A stretch of 64,000 nucleotides of DNA, taken from Rhodanobacter denitrificans. Lineage in GTDB: Bacteria; Pseudomonadota; Gammaproteobacteria; Xanthomonadales; Rhodanobacteraceae. How positions within the stretch are numbered: the stretch's first letter is position 1; each line of letters opens with the position of its first letter. The position numbers and the translations under genes were made by a program. The notes below the pieces were generated by a model. It saw only the letters and a list, made by a program, of their open reading frames with translations. It was not told the DNA's origin and searched no databases. Below, one piece after another: positions 1 to 13,506 of this stretch. The DNA lies in assembly GCF_000230695.2 (NCBI RefSeq), contig NC_020541.1, positions 4,030,001 to 4,094,000 on the forward strand, read 5' to 3'.

Positions 1-1186
<1,186 letters not shown>

Positions 1187-1230
1187 TTAAGATTTCGATT
1201 TGTACAAAGCGCCAATGAAACGTCGCTCTT

Positions 1231-1291
1231 ACTAGGAGTGCGGCCATGGATGGCCGCCTTTTGATCTTGCTCTGCGATCAGGGACGATCGC
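1231..1291. repeat. Bipartite hairpin repeat, copy A (atpG-atpD spacer)
   Basis: First hairpin: an 18-nt near-palindrome at 1240-1257 with core GGCCATGGATGGCC. Second hairpin: stem GCGATC (1274-1279), loop AGGGAC (1280-1285), stem GATCGC (1286-1291). Three more copies lie in the rRNA operon (55344, 55480, 58874). The loop and first hairpin are conserved while the second stem differs but stays paired. It sits inside the atp operon, so it should be transcribed with it. Confidence 0.8.
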
Positions 1292-1303
1292 ATTCATACC
1301 CAC

Positions 1304-2221
1304 TTACACCGCTGCTGCGCCGCCCACGATTTCCGAGATTTCCTGGGTGATCGCGGCCTGGCGGGCCTTGTTGTAGACCAGGGTCAGCTCGCCGATCACC
1401 TTGTTCGCGTTGTCCGACGCGCTCTTCATCGCGACCATGCGCGCGGCGTGCTCGCTGGCCAGGTTCTCCAGCGCCGCCTGGTACACCACCGACTCGATGT
1501 AGCGGGTCAGCACGTGCTCCAGCACGGTTTGCGCGTCCGGCTCGTAGATGTAGTCCCAGTCGTGGCTCGACTCCAGCTTGACGCCGGCATAGGCCGACTC
1601 GCCCGCTTGCTGGTGCGCTTCCATTTCCGCGGCCACCAGCGGCAACGGCAGCAGCGCATCGATGGTCGGCTTCTGCGTCATGGTGTTGACGAAGTCGCTG
1701 TAGGCGAGGAACACGCGGTCCAGGCCATTGGCCTGGTAGGCGTCCATCATCACCTTGATCACGCCGACCAGCTGCTCGAGCTTGGGCTTCTCGCCGAGAT
1801 GGGTGACGCTGCCGACCAGGTTGACGCCCTTGAGGCGGCGGAAGAACGCCACCGCCTTCTGCCCGATCGCCACCACGTCGACCTGCACGCCCTGCCGCTG
1901 CCATTCGGCGATCGCCGGCAGCAGGCGGCGGAACAGGTTGGAGTTGAGGCCGCCGCACAGGCCGCGGTCGGTCGACACCACGATGTAGCCGACCCGCGCC
2001 ACGTTGTCGCGCTGGACCAGGAACGGATGGCTGAAATCGGTGCTGGCCTGCGCCACGTGCGCGATCACCTTGCGCATCGAGCGCGCATACGGGCGCGAGG
2101 CCTTCATCAGATCCTGCGCCTTGCGGATCTTCGAGGCCGAGACCATCTCGAGCGCGCGCGTCACCTTGCGCATGTTCTGCGTGCTCTTGATCTTGGTTTT
2201 GATTTCGCGTCCGCTGGCCAT
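1304..2221 (-). CDS. atpG: ATP synthase F1 gamma subunit
   Basis: Central rotor shaft of F1, which couples Fo rotation to catalysis in the beta subunits. The 305-residue protein begins [20 protein letters not shown] and ends with the coiled-coil segment [20 protein letters not shown] followed by [18 protein letters not shown], both diagnostic for gamma. It is slightly longer than the roughly 287 residues usual in enterobacteria. It lies between atpA (73 nt upstream) and atpD in the canonical order. Confidence 0.97.
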   Translation of the reverse strand: MASGREIKTKIKSTQNMRKVTRALEMVSASKIRKAQDLMKASRPYARSMRKVIAHVAQASTDFSHPFLVQRDNVARVGYIVVSTDRGLCGGLNSNLFRRLLPAIAEWQRQGVQVDVVAIGQKAVAFFRRLKGVNLVGSVTHLGEKPKLEQLVGVIKVMMDAYQANGLDRVFLAYSDFVNTMTQKPTIDALLPLPLVAAEMEAHQQAGESAYAGVKLESSHDWDYIYEPDAQTVLEHVLTRYIESVVYQAALENLASEHAARMVAMKSASDNANKVIGELTLVYNKARQAAITQEISEIVGGAAAV

Positions 2222-2250
2222 GCTCTATCCGCTCGTTATGCTCGCTGGTG

Positions 2251-2276
2251 GGAAGGGAGAAGACGGCCTCCCTTCC
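2251..2276. other. Hairpin in the atpA-atpG spacer
   Basis: Inverted repeat GGAAGGGA (2251-2258) and TCCCTTCC (2269-2276) with a 10-nt loop, between the atpA stop and the atpG start. No T-run follows on either strand, so it is not an obvious intrinsic terminator. It could be an mRNA processing or stability hairpin inside the atp transcript. Confidence 0.45.
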
Positions 2277-2294
2277 GATTCGCCACTACCCGTA

Positions 2295-3845
<1,551 letters not shown>

Positions 3846-3906
3846 GGCAAGTTTTCCTGGGATTCGCGCCGCGTCAGCGGCACCCGATAGGTTTTGATTC
3901 TTTGGA

Positions 3907-4440
3907 TCAGTGCGAAAGCGCGCTGGCCATCTGCGCCAGACGTCCGCGCGCCGAGCCGTCGATGACTTCGCTGCCGGTATCGATCACCACGCCGGCCAGC
4001 AGCGAGGCATCGACCTGGGTTTCCAGTTCGATCTCGCGCTTGAAGCGGCGCTTCAGCGAGGCCTTGAGCTGTTCGGCCTGCGCCGCATCCAGCGCCATCG
4101 CGCTGGTCACCTTGACCAGCAGCTGCGACTCGGACTCACGCTTGAACGCCTCGAACAGCTCGGCCGTTTCCGGCAGCAGGGCCAGCCGGCGCTGCTCGGC
4201 CATCTCGGTGAGGAAGTGCCCGAACGGACTGTCGGCGGCGACGCCGGCAGGCAGGTGCAGCGCCACCAGCTGAGTCGGCAGCACCCGCGGGTCGTTGCCG
4301 AGACCGGCCACGCGCGGGTCCTTCGCCACCGCGGCGGCGAACGCCAGCGCCTGCGACCAGGCGTCCAGCGTGCCGGCCGTATGCGCCACTTCGAAAGCGG
4401 CGCGGGCGTAGGGGCGAGCGAGGGTAATTGCCTGGGCCAT
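3907..4440 (-). CDS. atpH: ATP synthase F1 delta subunit
   Basis: Delta (OSCP-type) subunit that ties the peripheral b-stalk to the top of the alpha3beta3 head. The 177-residue protein starts [19 protein letters not shown], the typical delta N-terminus, and its C-terminal part keeps the family pattern [20 protein letters not shown]. Length is normal. Only 3 nt separate it from the atpF stop, consistent with tight translational coupling. Confidence 0.97.
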   Translation of the reverse strand: MAQAITLARPYARAAFEVAHTAGTLDAWSQALAFAAAVAKDPRVAGLGNDPRVLPTQLVALHLPAGVAADSPFGHFLTEMAEQRRLALLPETAELFEAFKRESESQLLVKVTSAMALDAAQAEQLKASLKRRFKREIELETQVDASLLAGVVIDTGSEVIDGSARGRLAQMASALSH

Positions 4441-4443
4441 GGA

Positions 4444-4914
4444 TCAGATCTCGGCCGCGAGCTGGTCGAGCAAGGCCTTGTGCGTCGAGGCGTCAACCTC
4501 GCGCTGCACGATCTTGCTGGCGCCCTGCACGGCCAATGCACCGACCTGCTCGCGCAGCTGGTCGCGGGCGCGCTGCGCCATCGAGGCGATGTCGTCCTGC
4601 GCCGCGGCCTTCAACCGGTTGATCTCGGCGATCGCTTCGCCGCGGGCCTTCTCGATGATCTGGTTGGCCTGCTGCTGGGCCTTGTCGATGATCTCGGAGG
4701 CCTGCTGGCGGGCCTGCTTGATCTCGCCAGCCACCTTCACGTCCGCGCTCTTCAGCTCGGCGTGGGCGCGCTCGGCCGCATTCAGGCCTTCGGCGATCTT
4801 GACCTGGCGATCTTCGATGGCCTTGTTGATGTGCGGCCAGATGAAGTGGACGCTGAACCAGATCAGGATGGCGAACGAAATCATTTCGCCAATCAAGGTC
4901 GCGTTGAAATCCAT
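4444..4914 (-). CDS. atpF: ATP synthase Fo b subunit
   Basis: Peripheral stalk subunit of Fo. The 156-residue protein has one N-terminal membrane helix ([20 protein letters not shown]) followed by a long Ala/Glu/Lys/Gln-rich helical region expected to dimerise as a coiled coil. The start [14 protein letters not shown] is typical of gammaproteobacterial AtpF. It lies between atpE and atpH in the canonical order. Confidence 0.97.
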   Translation of the reverse strand: MDFNATLIGEMISFAILIWFSVHFIWPHINKAIEDRQVKIAEGLNAAERAHAELKSADVKVAGEIKQARQQASEIIDKAQQQANQIIEKARGEAIAEINRLKAAAQDDIASMAQRARDQLREQVGALAVQGASKIVQREVDASTHKALLDQLAAEI

Positions 4915-5016
4915 CGCTGCGTTACCTGTAGATACGGAGTGGAACAGACCCGGGCATCACGCGACGCCCGGATCGGATACGCGGTGGCGCCGCAACGGCG
5001 CCACCGGAGGATGTGC

Positions 5017-5328
<312 letters not shown>

Positions 5329-5378
5329 TCAAACTGGAATAGGCAAAACGGTTGAAGCGAGGGGTTCGACGAACGCGA

Positions 5379-6200
<822 letters not shown>

Positions 6201-6566
6201 TCAACCCTTGAATCTGAACGCCAGCAGATAAACCGCGTAAGCCGCCGCCAACCCCGTGATGGCGGCCAGCGGTGGCAACTTGAATTGGAACAGGATCACG
6301 ACCAGCCCCCCGACGATCACGATCCACTTCAGGAGCATGCCCGTCAGCAGGCGACCCAGTGCCTGGCCTGCCCCGCCGACGTCGCCGAAAAGCCGCACCG
6401 ACATCAGCGCGGTACCCAGCGCCACCGTCGTCGCTCCTGCCGCCGCCGCCACCGCTTCGCGATGACCCAGCGCCAGGAAAACCAGGCCAGCCAGCAACGC
6501 CACAGCAAGCTGCAGCAGGATGATGCGCAAGGCGAGGCGTCGACCCGAGGCTAAACTGTTGAGCAC
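6201..6566 (-). CDS. atpI: ATP synthase subunit I (AtpI/UncI)
   Basis: Small membrane protein encoded first in the atp operon and thought to assist c-ring assembly. I chose the GTG at 6564-6566 because GGAGA lies 6 nt upstream and it yields a 121-residue protein of normal family length beginning VLNSLASGRRLALRI. Longer upstream starts would add residues with no family resemblance. Four hydrophobic segments are visible. Position directly before atpB supports the call more than sequence does, since the family is poorly conserved. Confidence 0.85.
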   Translation of the reverse strand: MLNSLASGRRLALRIILLQLAVALLAGLVFLALGHREAVAAAAGATTVALGTALMSVRLFGDVGGAGQALGRLLTGMLLKWIVIVGGLVVILFQFKLPPLAAITGLAAAYAVYLLAFRFKG

Positions 6567-6758
6567 GTAGCGTCTCCGCGCGGCCTGCACCAGGCGGCAC
6601 CGATACAGCTGCGGGCCACGATCCAATCCGTAAAAGTATATCAGCGCGGCAATTGCAGCGACAAGCCATACAGCCCGCGGCATCGCGTCCGGCCGCCGGA
6701 TTCCGTGACCCAATCGTCCCACCCGACTCACCGCCATGCATTGGCCGACGGCACACAC

Positions 6759-6791
6759 AAACAGGGCCGAACTCGAGGTTCGGCCCTGTTT
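6759..6791. terminator. Rho-independent terminator downstream of the phasin gene
   Basis: Perfect 14-bp inverted repeat (6759-6772 and 6778-6791) with 5-nt loop TCGAG. The stem core is CAGGGCCGAAC/GTTCGGCCCTG, flanked by AAA on one side and TTT on the other. It lies 31 nt beyond the stop codon of the minus-strand phasin gene and would end that transcript before the atp operon. Confidence 0.85.
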
Positions 6792-6822
6792 CATCGCATG
6801 GAGGCGCGGCGGTACTGCGGGA

Positions 6823-7212
6823 TTACTTGGCGGCAGCCTTCTTGGCGGCGGCGACCGGCGCGGCAACGGCATCGTTGGCGGCCTGGCGCTGCTCCTGCAC
6901 GAGCGCATTCAGCGACTCGGCGGTCTTCTGGGTGACCGCGAGCACTTCCTGCGAAACCGCCACCGCGCGCTCGGCGTTGTCGCGGCTCAGGCTGGCACCC
7001 TTCTCCCACAGACTGCGCAGGCCGTTGATGTCGCGGGCCTCCAGCGCCTCGGCGACGAATTCCGCGGAAGCCTTGGACTGCTCCTCGAGGGCCTTGAGCT
7101 GCAGCTCGGCGACCGTCTCCAGACCCTTCAGGGCCAGCGACTGCGCCTTGAATGCGCTGTCGGTGAACTGCTTGGTGTAGGCAAAAAGCTGGTTGTTGAG
7201 CTGCTGCGTCAT
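6823..7212 (-). CDS. Phasin family protein
   Basis: Phasins are small amphipathic proteins that coat polyhydroxyalkanoate granules or act as related helical coat proteins. The 129-residue product begins MTQQLNNQLFAYTKQFTDSA and is almost wholly helical, with the family-like stretch EEQSKASAEFVAEALEARD. It ends in an Ala/Lys-rich tail (AAPVAAAKKAAAK) of a kind common in phasins. It is monocistronic, with its own terminator. The AT-rich upstream region (7213-7300) presumably holds its promoter. Phasin is favoured by composition and length; substrate binding cannot be read from sequence. Confidence 0.85.
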   Translation of the reverse strand: MTQQLNNQLFAYTKQFTDSAFKAQSLALKGLETVAELQLKALEEQSKASAEFVAEALEARDINGLRSLWEKGASLSRDNAERAVAVSQEVLAVTQKTAESLNALVQEQRQAANDAVAAPVAAAKKAAAK

Positions 7213-7364
7213 GGCGTAGTCCTCGTGGAGGATGGGGTAGTGGCAGGTACTCTAGCAGCGCTTTTTGTGCATTGCAATATATTTTTTGTAGATCGTTCGC
7301 GATGTCAGCAAATATTCATTTGAAAACGCCAATTTATGACGGAACCATGAAACATTGCGACGCG

Positions 7365-7727
7365 TCAAAAGCTGTCACGACTACAACTCGCCCCGGAGGT
7401 GCAGGTTTCGTGCACCACCACCTTGTCCAGCCCCGAAAGGCGCGGCTGCAATCGTTGCCAGATCCAGCGCGCCAGCATCTCGCTGGTCGGGTTCTCCAGC
7501 CCTTCGATCTCGTTGAGGTAGTGGTGGTCGAGCTGGTCGAACAGCGGCGCGAAGGCCGCCTTCACGTCGGCAAAGTCCATCACCCAGCCCAGTTGCGGGT
7601 CCGGTTCACCCGCCAGATGGATCTCGATGCGGAACGAATGCCCGTGCAGCCGCGCGCACTTGTGCCCGGCCGGCACGTTCGGCAGCCGATGCGCCGCCTC
7701 GATCTGGAATACCTTGAAGATATGCAT
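7365..7727 (-). CDS. queD: 6-carboxy-tetrahydropterin synthase QueD
   Basis: Second enzyme of the queuosine/preQ0 branch from GTP, converting dihydroneopterin triphosphate to 6-carboxy-tetrahydropterin. The 120-residue protein begins [15 protein letters not shown] and has the zinc-ligand histidines AAH and LHGHSF, the HHYLNEI segment and the catalytic region [13 protein letters not shown]. The start is the ATG at 7725-7727, which matches the family N-terminus; a longer upstream frame has no family features. The gene sits at the left edge of the accessory block. Confidence 0.92.
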   Translation of the reverse strand: MHIFKVFQIEAAHRLPNVPAGHKCARLHGHSFRIEIHLAGEPDPQLGWVMDFADVKAAFAPLFDQLDHHYLNEIEGLENPTSEMLARWIWQRLQPRLSGLDKVVVHETCTSGASCSRDSF

Positions 7728-7785
7728 GGCGGACGCCCGCGTGTCGTGACGAGAGGGACCGACGGAAAGACACACGCCCGGTTCT

Positions 7786-7820
7786 TGGTGGCTATGGGCG
7801 GAGGGGTAGCATAGCCACCA
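7786..7820. repeat. tRNA-Met 3'-end fragment in an inverted repeat (candidate att site)
   Basis: 7786-7802 matches the last 17 bases (including CCA) of the tRNA-Met gene at 36518-36534 at 16 of 17 positions, in the same orientation. The fragment is also the left arm of an 11-bp perfect inverted repeat, TGGTGGCTATG (7786-7796) and CATAGCCACCA (7810-7820), with a 13-nt spacer. The arms equal the tRNA acceptor stem plus CCA. This fits an attachment-site duplication left by integration at tRNA-Met, or a collapsed tRNA relic. No T-run follows, so it is not a standard terminator. Confidence 0.6.
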
Positions 7821-8463
7821 GTCGAACCGAGAACCTAGTGTTTCTGCGGCTTCCCGCCGACGCGGATCGGTCGATTGTAACAGTTGGTGTAGCAGTTGCT
7901 GTAGCACTTTACGTAGCCACCCATCTAGGTAGCCGAGGTCCGCGGGCGGCTGTCTGACTTGCGCTCAAGGCGGAACATACCCGCCGCCCACCCTTATTCG
8001 GGGGTTAACAGCGGACTCGAACCATCGTCCATCGTGGTGCAGTTCGGGCAAGTCGTTCGTGCTTCCTCACAGCGCGCGGTCGGTTGCCCCACCTGACCTT
8101 CCCTTAGCGGCACCCCAAGAACCCCTTGTGAAACTCCTGCAGCAGCGTCAAGGCGCGCACAGGGTCTGCGCGGTCCATCTCGGCTGCCAGTCGAAGAGTG
8201 CCGGCCGGATCGACCTGCGGCTCCAGGATGCTGGTGATGGTGATGGTGATGGTGGTGATGGACCGCTCGTTACCGGGCTGGTCAAGGACAGATCTTGCAT
8301 CTGCACCTAGCAACCACGCGCCGGTGTTGATGCACAGCCGATGCGTAGCTGCGCCGGGTGTTTTCGCGCTGCGCCGCTTGCGGATAGGTTCCAAGCGAGT
8401 GGCATGGCATGGTCGGAACCATTCGTCAGTGGCATGGACGGAGGCAGTGGAGAAACATTGACG
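7821..8463. other. Intergenic stretch without a recognisable gene
   Basis: About 640 nt between the candidate att site and merR. No open frame here has a family I recognise, a convincing start or a sensible length. It contains short imperfect repeats (GTAGCAGTTG-like, around 7880-7920). On the minus strand, 8230-8263 would encode a run of about nine histidines in a frame that opens just after a stop codon. The tract could be a remnant of a metal-binding protein gene. Otherwise I see nothing functional. Confidence 0.5.
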
Positions 8464-8871
8464 TCAACCGCCGTGCAACGAGGCAATAAGGGGGCAGCTG
8501 ATCGCGCCGCGATGCGAACCACACTGAGTCACCAGTCGGGACAGGGCGGTCTCCATGCGCTTGAGGTCTTTCAGGCGCGCGCGTACATCGGCCAGGTGCC
8601 GCGCGGCGAATTCCGCCGCCTCGCTGCAATGAGTGCCGTCCTCCAACGTGAGCAGTTGCGCGACTTCGTCTAGGCTAAAACCCAGTCGCTGCGCCGATTT
8701 GACGAACTTCACTCGGGCCACGTCCGCATGGCTATAGCGACGAATACCGCCAAGAGGGCGCTCTGGTTCGGGTAACAACCCTCTGCGCTGGTAGAAGCGG
8801 ATCGTCTCGACACCAACTCCTGATGCCTTGGCGAAGGTGCCGATGGACAGGTTGTCTTGTGCCGAATTCAT
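8464..8871 (-). CDS. merR: Mercury-responsive transcriptional regulator MerR
   Basis: Represses, and with Hg(II) activates, the divergent mer operon by twisting its over-long promoter spacer. The 135-residue protein has the N-terminal MerR helix-turn-helix ([20 protein letters not shown]) and then the dimerisation helix. The three mercury-binding cysteines are at 82, 117 and 126, the same numbering as Tn501 MerR. It is transcribed away from merT across a 70-nt operator region, the standard arrangement. Confidence 0.97.
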   Translation of the reverse strand: MNSAQDNLSIGTFAKASGVGVETIRFYQRRGLLPEPERPLGGIRRYSHADVARVKFVKSAQRLGFSLDEVAQLLTLEDGTHCSEAAEFAARHLADVRARLKDLKRMETALSRLVTQCGSHRGAISCPLIASLHGG

Positions 8872-8875
8872 GGAC

Positions 8876-8906
8876 TTGACTCCGTACTTGACTACGGAAA
8901 TACATT
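8876..8906 (+). promoter_or_regulatory. mer operator/promoter with 19-bp spacer
   Basis: The -35 TTGACT (8876-8881) and -10 TACATT (8901-8906) are separated by 19 nt, the hallmark of MerR-controlled promoters. Between them is the dyad TCCGTA (8881-8886) and TACGGA (8893-8898), matching the MerR operator of classic mer operons. It drives merT onwards, and merR reads divergently from the same region. Confidence 0.92.
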
Positions 8907-8941
8907 ACTGCCGCGACGACAAATTTGGAAGGAACATACAC

Positions 8942-9292
8942 ATGTCTGAACCCACCCACGGCAAGGGCGCTTTGGCCATCGGCGGCCTCGCGGCAATTCT
9001 TGCGTCCACTTGCTGCCTTGGTCCGTTAGTGCTGGTCATGCTGGGCTTTTCGGGAGCATGGATCGGCAATCTGACGATCTTGGAACCATATCGGCCGATC
9101 TTCATCGCGGCAGCCATAGTGCTGCTGTTCTTCGCTTACCGCCGCATCTTTCGTCCCGCCGCTGCCTGCCGGCCGGGCGAGGTGTGTGCCATCCCGCAAG
9201 TACGGGCAACCTACAAGATCGTCTTCTGGGTCGTCGTCGCGCTGGTGCTGGTCGCGCTGGCGTTTCCCTATGTTCTGCCACTGTTCTATTGA
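8942..9292 (+). CDS. merT: Mercuric ion transporter MerT
   Basis: Inner-membrane protein that carries Hg(II) from MerP to MerA. The 116-residue product has three hydrophobic helices, the cysteine pair C24-C25 in the first helix and the loop cysteines C76 and C82, matching canonical MerT numbering. The ATG at 8942 follows GGAAGGA and gives the expected N-terminus MSEPTHGKGALAIGG. An in-frame upstream extension would run through the operator and is rejected. Confidence 0.97.
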   Translation: MSEPTHGKGALAIGGLAAILASTCCLGPLVLVMLGFSGAWIGNLTILEPYRPIFIAAAIVLLFFAYRRIFRPAAACRPGEVCAIPQVRATYKIVFWVVVALVLVALAFPYVLPLFY

Positions 9293-9304
9293 AGGAGACA
9301 TTTC

Positions 9305-9583
9305 ATGAAAATACTTTCTATGCTCATCGCCCTTGCCGCGGCCTTCAGTGCGCCTGCATGGGCGGCCACGCAGACCGCCACCCTGTCGGTGCCGGGCATG
9401 ACGTGCCCCGCCTGTCCGGTCACGGTCAAGAAGGCGCTGTCCAAGGTGCCCGGTGTCGAAAAGACCCAGATCCTTCTCGAACAGCGCCAGGCCATCGTTA
9501 CCTATGACGATGCCAAGACCAGCCTCGCCGATTTGACCAAGGCGACCACGGATGCCGGCTACCCATCGACGCAGGTGCGCTGA
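9305..9583 (+). CDS. merP: Periplasmic mercury-binding protein MerP
   Basis: Periplasmic heavy-metal-associated domain protein that scavenges Hg(II) for MerT. The 92-residue protein has a signal peptide ending around AWA (residues 18-20) and the metal-binding motif GMTCPAC with C34 and C37. AAGGAGA precedes its ATG, 12 nt after the merT stop, so the two are cotranscribed. Confidence 0.97.
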   Translation: MKILSMLIALAAAFSAPAWAATQTATLSVPGMTCPACPVTVKKALSKVPGVEKTQILLEQRQAIVTYDDAKTSLADLTKATTDAGYPSTQVR

Positions 9584-9991
9584 TGGCCTTGGCGCGCGCG
9601 TGGCCGACAAGCCTGGCCTGGGCGGCAGCGTCGTTTTGGCGGCATCCTGCGTGAGCTGCTTTCCCGGTACTGGCGAGCTTGGAGGTGGTGGTGGGACTCG
9701 GTTCGCTGAGTCCGCACAAGGGGCTGTTCGTGCGCATCCTGCTGCCGCTGTTCGCCGGCATCGCGCTGATAGCCGACGCTCGGCTGGCTCAGCCATCGCC
9801 AGTGTCGGCGCACCGCGGCGTGCCTGCTGGGTCCGGTCGCCGTGCCGGTCGCGATATTGCTGATGCGGGCGTCGGGCTACCGCTCCGGCTGGTTGCTGTA
9901 TCCGGGGCTGGCGCTGATGGTGGCGTATCGATCTTCGTCCCCCTTGCGGCCAGGAAGAGTCTGCGTGGTACCCCTGGCCGGCAAGTGCTGA
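9583..9991 (+). pseudogene. merC: Broken merC (mercury transporter), multiple frameshifts
   Basis: No single frame spans this gap between merP and merA, but segments of MerC appear in sequence in different frames. RVADKPGLGGSVVLAASCVS and CFP correspond to the MerC N-terminus with its TM1 cysteine pair. GLGSLSPHKGLFVRILLPLF and the following helix are the next part. GWLSHRQ and then GWLLYPGLALMVA, a further frame, are the C-terminal half. At least three frame changes are needed, so it should be non-functional. The start codon overlaps the merP stop. A related intact MerC-type gene follows merA and may substitute. Confidence 0.8.
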
Positions 9992-10037
9992 TTTCCATGT
10001 GTGGCTCCCAAGTACGGGAGCGACTCACCAGGGCTGA

Positions 10038-11723
<1,686 letters not shown>

Positions 11724-11736
11724 GGGAGACCATCGC

Positions 11737-12099
11737 ATGAAAGATCTTCTCAAACAGCTGGGCAGCCTGCTCGGCGCGCTGTTCGCGGCGGCCTGCTGCC
11801 TGGGCCTGCCGCTGCTGCTCAGCGCGCTGTCGGCGGCCGGTCTGGGCTTTCTCATCCATGACGCGATCTTGATCCCGCTGCTGGCAGCCTTCGTGGCACT
11901 GAACCTGTGGCTGCTATGGCGGGCCACCGGCCGTCATGCCAGGCGGCAGCCGTTCGTGCTCGGTGTATTCGGCGGCGTACTGGCCGTGGTCGGCCTGTTC
12001 ATCCACCCGCTGGCGGCGACGCTGGGCCTGCTGATGTTGGTGACCGCCAGTTTTTGGGATTTTGCCAACGGCCGCCGCGCGAGGACCTGCGCGCACTGA
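11737..12099 (+). CDS. MerC/MerF-type mercury transport membrane protein
   Basis: A 120-residue protein with four hydrophobic helices and the cysteine pair AACCLG in the first helix, as in MerC/MerF/MerT-type importers. It also has a C-terminal cysteine (RARTCAH). Start ATG 11737 follows GAGGGAGA, 13 nt after merA, so it belongs to the mer operon. It resembles MerC in helix number but is not the same sequence as the broken merC upstream. MerC-like transport is inferred from topology, the cysteine pair and context. Confidence 0.75.
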   Translation: MKDLLKQLGSLLGALFAAACCLGLPLLLSALSAAGLGFLIHDAILIPLLAAFVALNLWLLWRATGRHARRQPFVLGVFGGVLAVVGLFIHPLAATLGLLMLVTASFWDFANGRRARTCAH

Positions 12100-12140
12100 A
12101 TGCGCTTTGCCGCCGCTGCCCTCACCGCCAGGAGTCCTGC

Positions 12141-13496
12141 GTGAGCCAACAAAGCTACGACCTCGTCGTCATCGGCAGCGGCACCGCCGCCAACGTCATC
12201 GCCTTCAATTGCCGCAAAGCCGGCTGGTCGGTGGCGATCATCGATCACCGGCCGTTCGGCGGTACTTGCGCGCTGCGCGGTTGCGACCCGAAGAAAATGC
12301 TGATCGCCGCCACCGAAGTGATCGACGGCTTTACGCGCATGGGCGCCATCGGCACCGTGCAAGGCGAGTTGCACATCGACTGGGCTGCGCTACAGCGGCA
12401 CAAGCGTTCGTTCACCGATCCGGTGCCGGGTCATCGCGAACAGGCCTACGCCAAACAGGGCATTGATGCGTATCACGGCCGCGCCCGTTTCAGTGGACGC
12501 AACACCATCACAGTGGGCGATCGGACGCTCCATGCCAAGCACATCGCCATCGCTGCTGGCGCGGAACCGGTTTGGCTGCCGATCGAGGGCGCCGAGCACC
12601 TGGTCTTGAGCGATGACTTTCTGAATCTTGAATCGCTGCCCAGGCGCATCGTGCTGGTCGGCGGCGGCTACATCGGTTTCGAGTTTGCCCATATCGCCGC
12701 GCGCGCCGGCGCCGAAGTTTCGATCTTCAACCGGGGCGCGCAGCCGCTGGCCGGCTTCGATCCGGATCTGGTCGGCCTGCTGGTCGAACGCACCCGCGCG
12801 CTCGGCGTGGCGGTACATCTCGGCTATGAAGTGAAAGCGCTGTGCAAGCGCGGTGACGGTTTCGAAGTCGAGGCGCAAGGCCCGGACGGGCGTTTGGTCG
12901 TGGACGCCGACATGGTGATCCACAGTGGCGGGCGCGCGCCCGCACTGGAAGCACTGGATCTGGATGCGGCCGGTATCGCGCACGACCACGGCCGGCTGAC
13001 GCTGGACAAGACCTTCCGCAGCACCTCCCATCCTGCGGTCTATGCCGCAGGCGATGCGTCCGGCGGGCCGTTGCCGCTGACCCCGGTGGCCGCACTGGAG
13101 GCCCACGCGGTGGTCGACAACCTCTTGCACGACAAGCACGTCACGGTCGACTACACCGGTATTCCCAGTGCCGTGTTCACCCTGCCGGTGCTGGCCCGCG
13201 TCGGTCTGCTCGAAGCCGAAGCCAGGGCGCAGGGTCTGCGCTTCAAGCTCAGCCACGCCAACGTGCCGGGCTGGTTCACTGCACGCCGTGTCAACGAATC
13301 ATGCTACGGCTACAAGGTGTTGGTGGAGGAGGGCAGCGATCGTATCCTTGGCGCCCATCTGATCGGTCCGGAGGCGGCCGAGGTGATCAACCTGTTCGGT
13401 TTCGCCATGCGCAGCGGACTCGGCGCCGCCGCGATCCGCCGCGCCACCTTTGCCTACCCCACCGCAGCGTCGGATATCGAATCCATGCTGCCGTAA
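12141..13496 (+). CDS. FAD-dependent pyridine nucleotide-disulfide oxidoreductase (glutathione reductase-like)
   Basis: A 451-residue flavoprotein with an N-terminal FAD fingerprint (VVIGSGTAANVIA), the redox pair C43/C48 in GGTCALRGCDPKK, an NAD(P)-binding motif (VLVGGGYIGFEFA) and a C-terminal dimerisation domain. It is in the same fold class as MerA and glutathione reductase but lacks an HMA domain and the vicinal C-terminal cysteines of MerA, so it is probably not a mercuric reductase. I chose the GTG at 12141, preceded by AGGAG at 12130-12134. It closes the mer operon and may maintain thiol redox during metal stress; the substrate is unknown. Confidence 0.85.
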   Translation: MSQQSYDLVVIGSGTAANVIAFNCRKAGWSVAIIDHRPFGGTCALRGCDPKKMLIAATEVIDGFTRMGAIGTVQGELHIDWAALQRHKRSFTDPVPGHREQAYAKQGIDAYHGRARFSGRNTITVGDRTLHAKHIAIAAGAEPVWLPIEGAEHLVLSDDFLNLESLPRRIVLVGGGYIGFEFAHIAARAGAEVSIFNRGAQPLAGFDPDLVGLLVERTRALGVAVHLGYEVKALCKRGDGFEVEAQGPDGRLVVDADMVIHSGGRAPALEALDLDAAGIAHDHGRLTLDKTFRSTSHPAVYAAGDASGGPLPLTPVAALEAHAVVDNLLHDKHVTVDYTGIPSAVFTLPVLARVGLLEAEARAQGLRFKLSHANVPGWFTARRVNESCYGYKVLVEEGSDRILGAHLIGPEAAEVINLFGFAMRSGLGAAAIRRATFAYPTAASDIESMLP

Positions 13497-13506
13497 CACG
13501 CGGGCT

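Noticed and set aside
7213..7364. A PhaR-like binding site (TTGTGCATTGCAAT) upstream of the phasin gene
   Set aside because: The sequence is suggestive because PhaR controls phasin genes, but a single short AT-rich match by eye is too weak to list as a feature.
8104..8394. A 96-codon minus-strand frame before merR
   Set aside because: Its ITTITITIT stretch is simply the poly-His DNA repeat read in another frame. No family and no good start.
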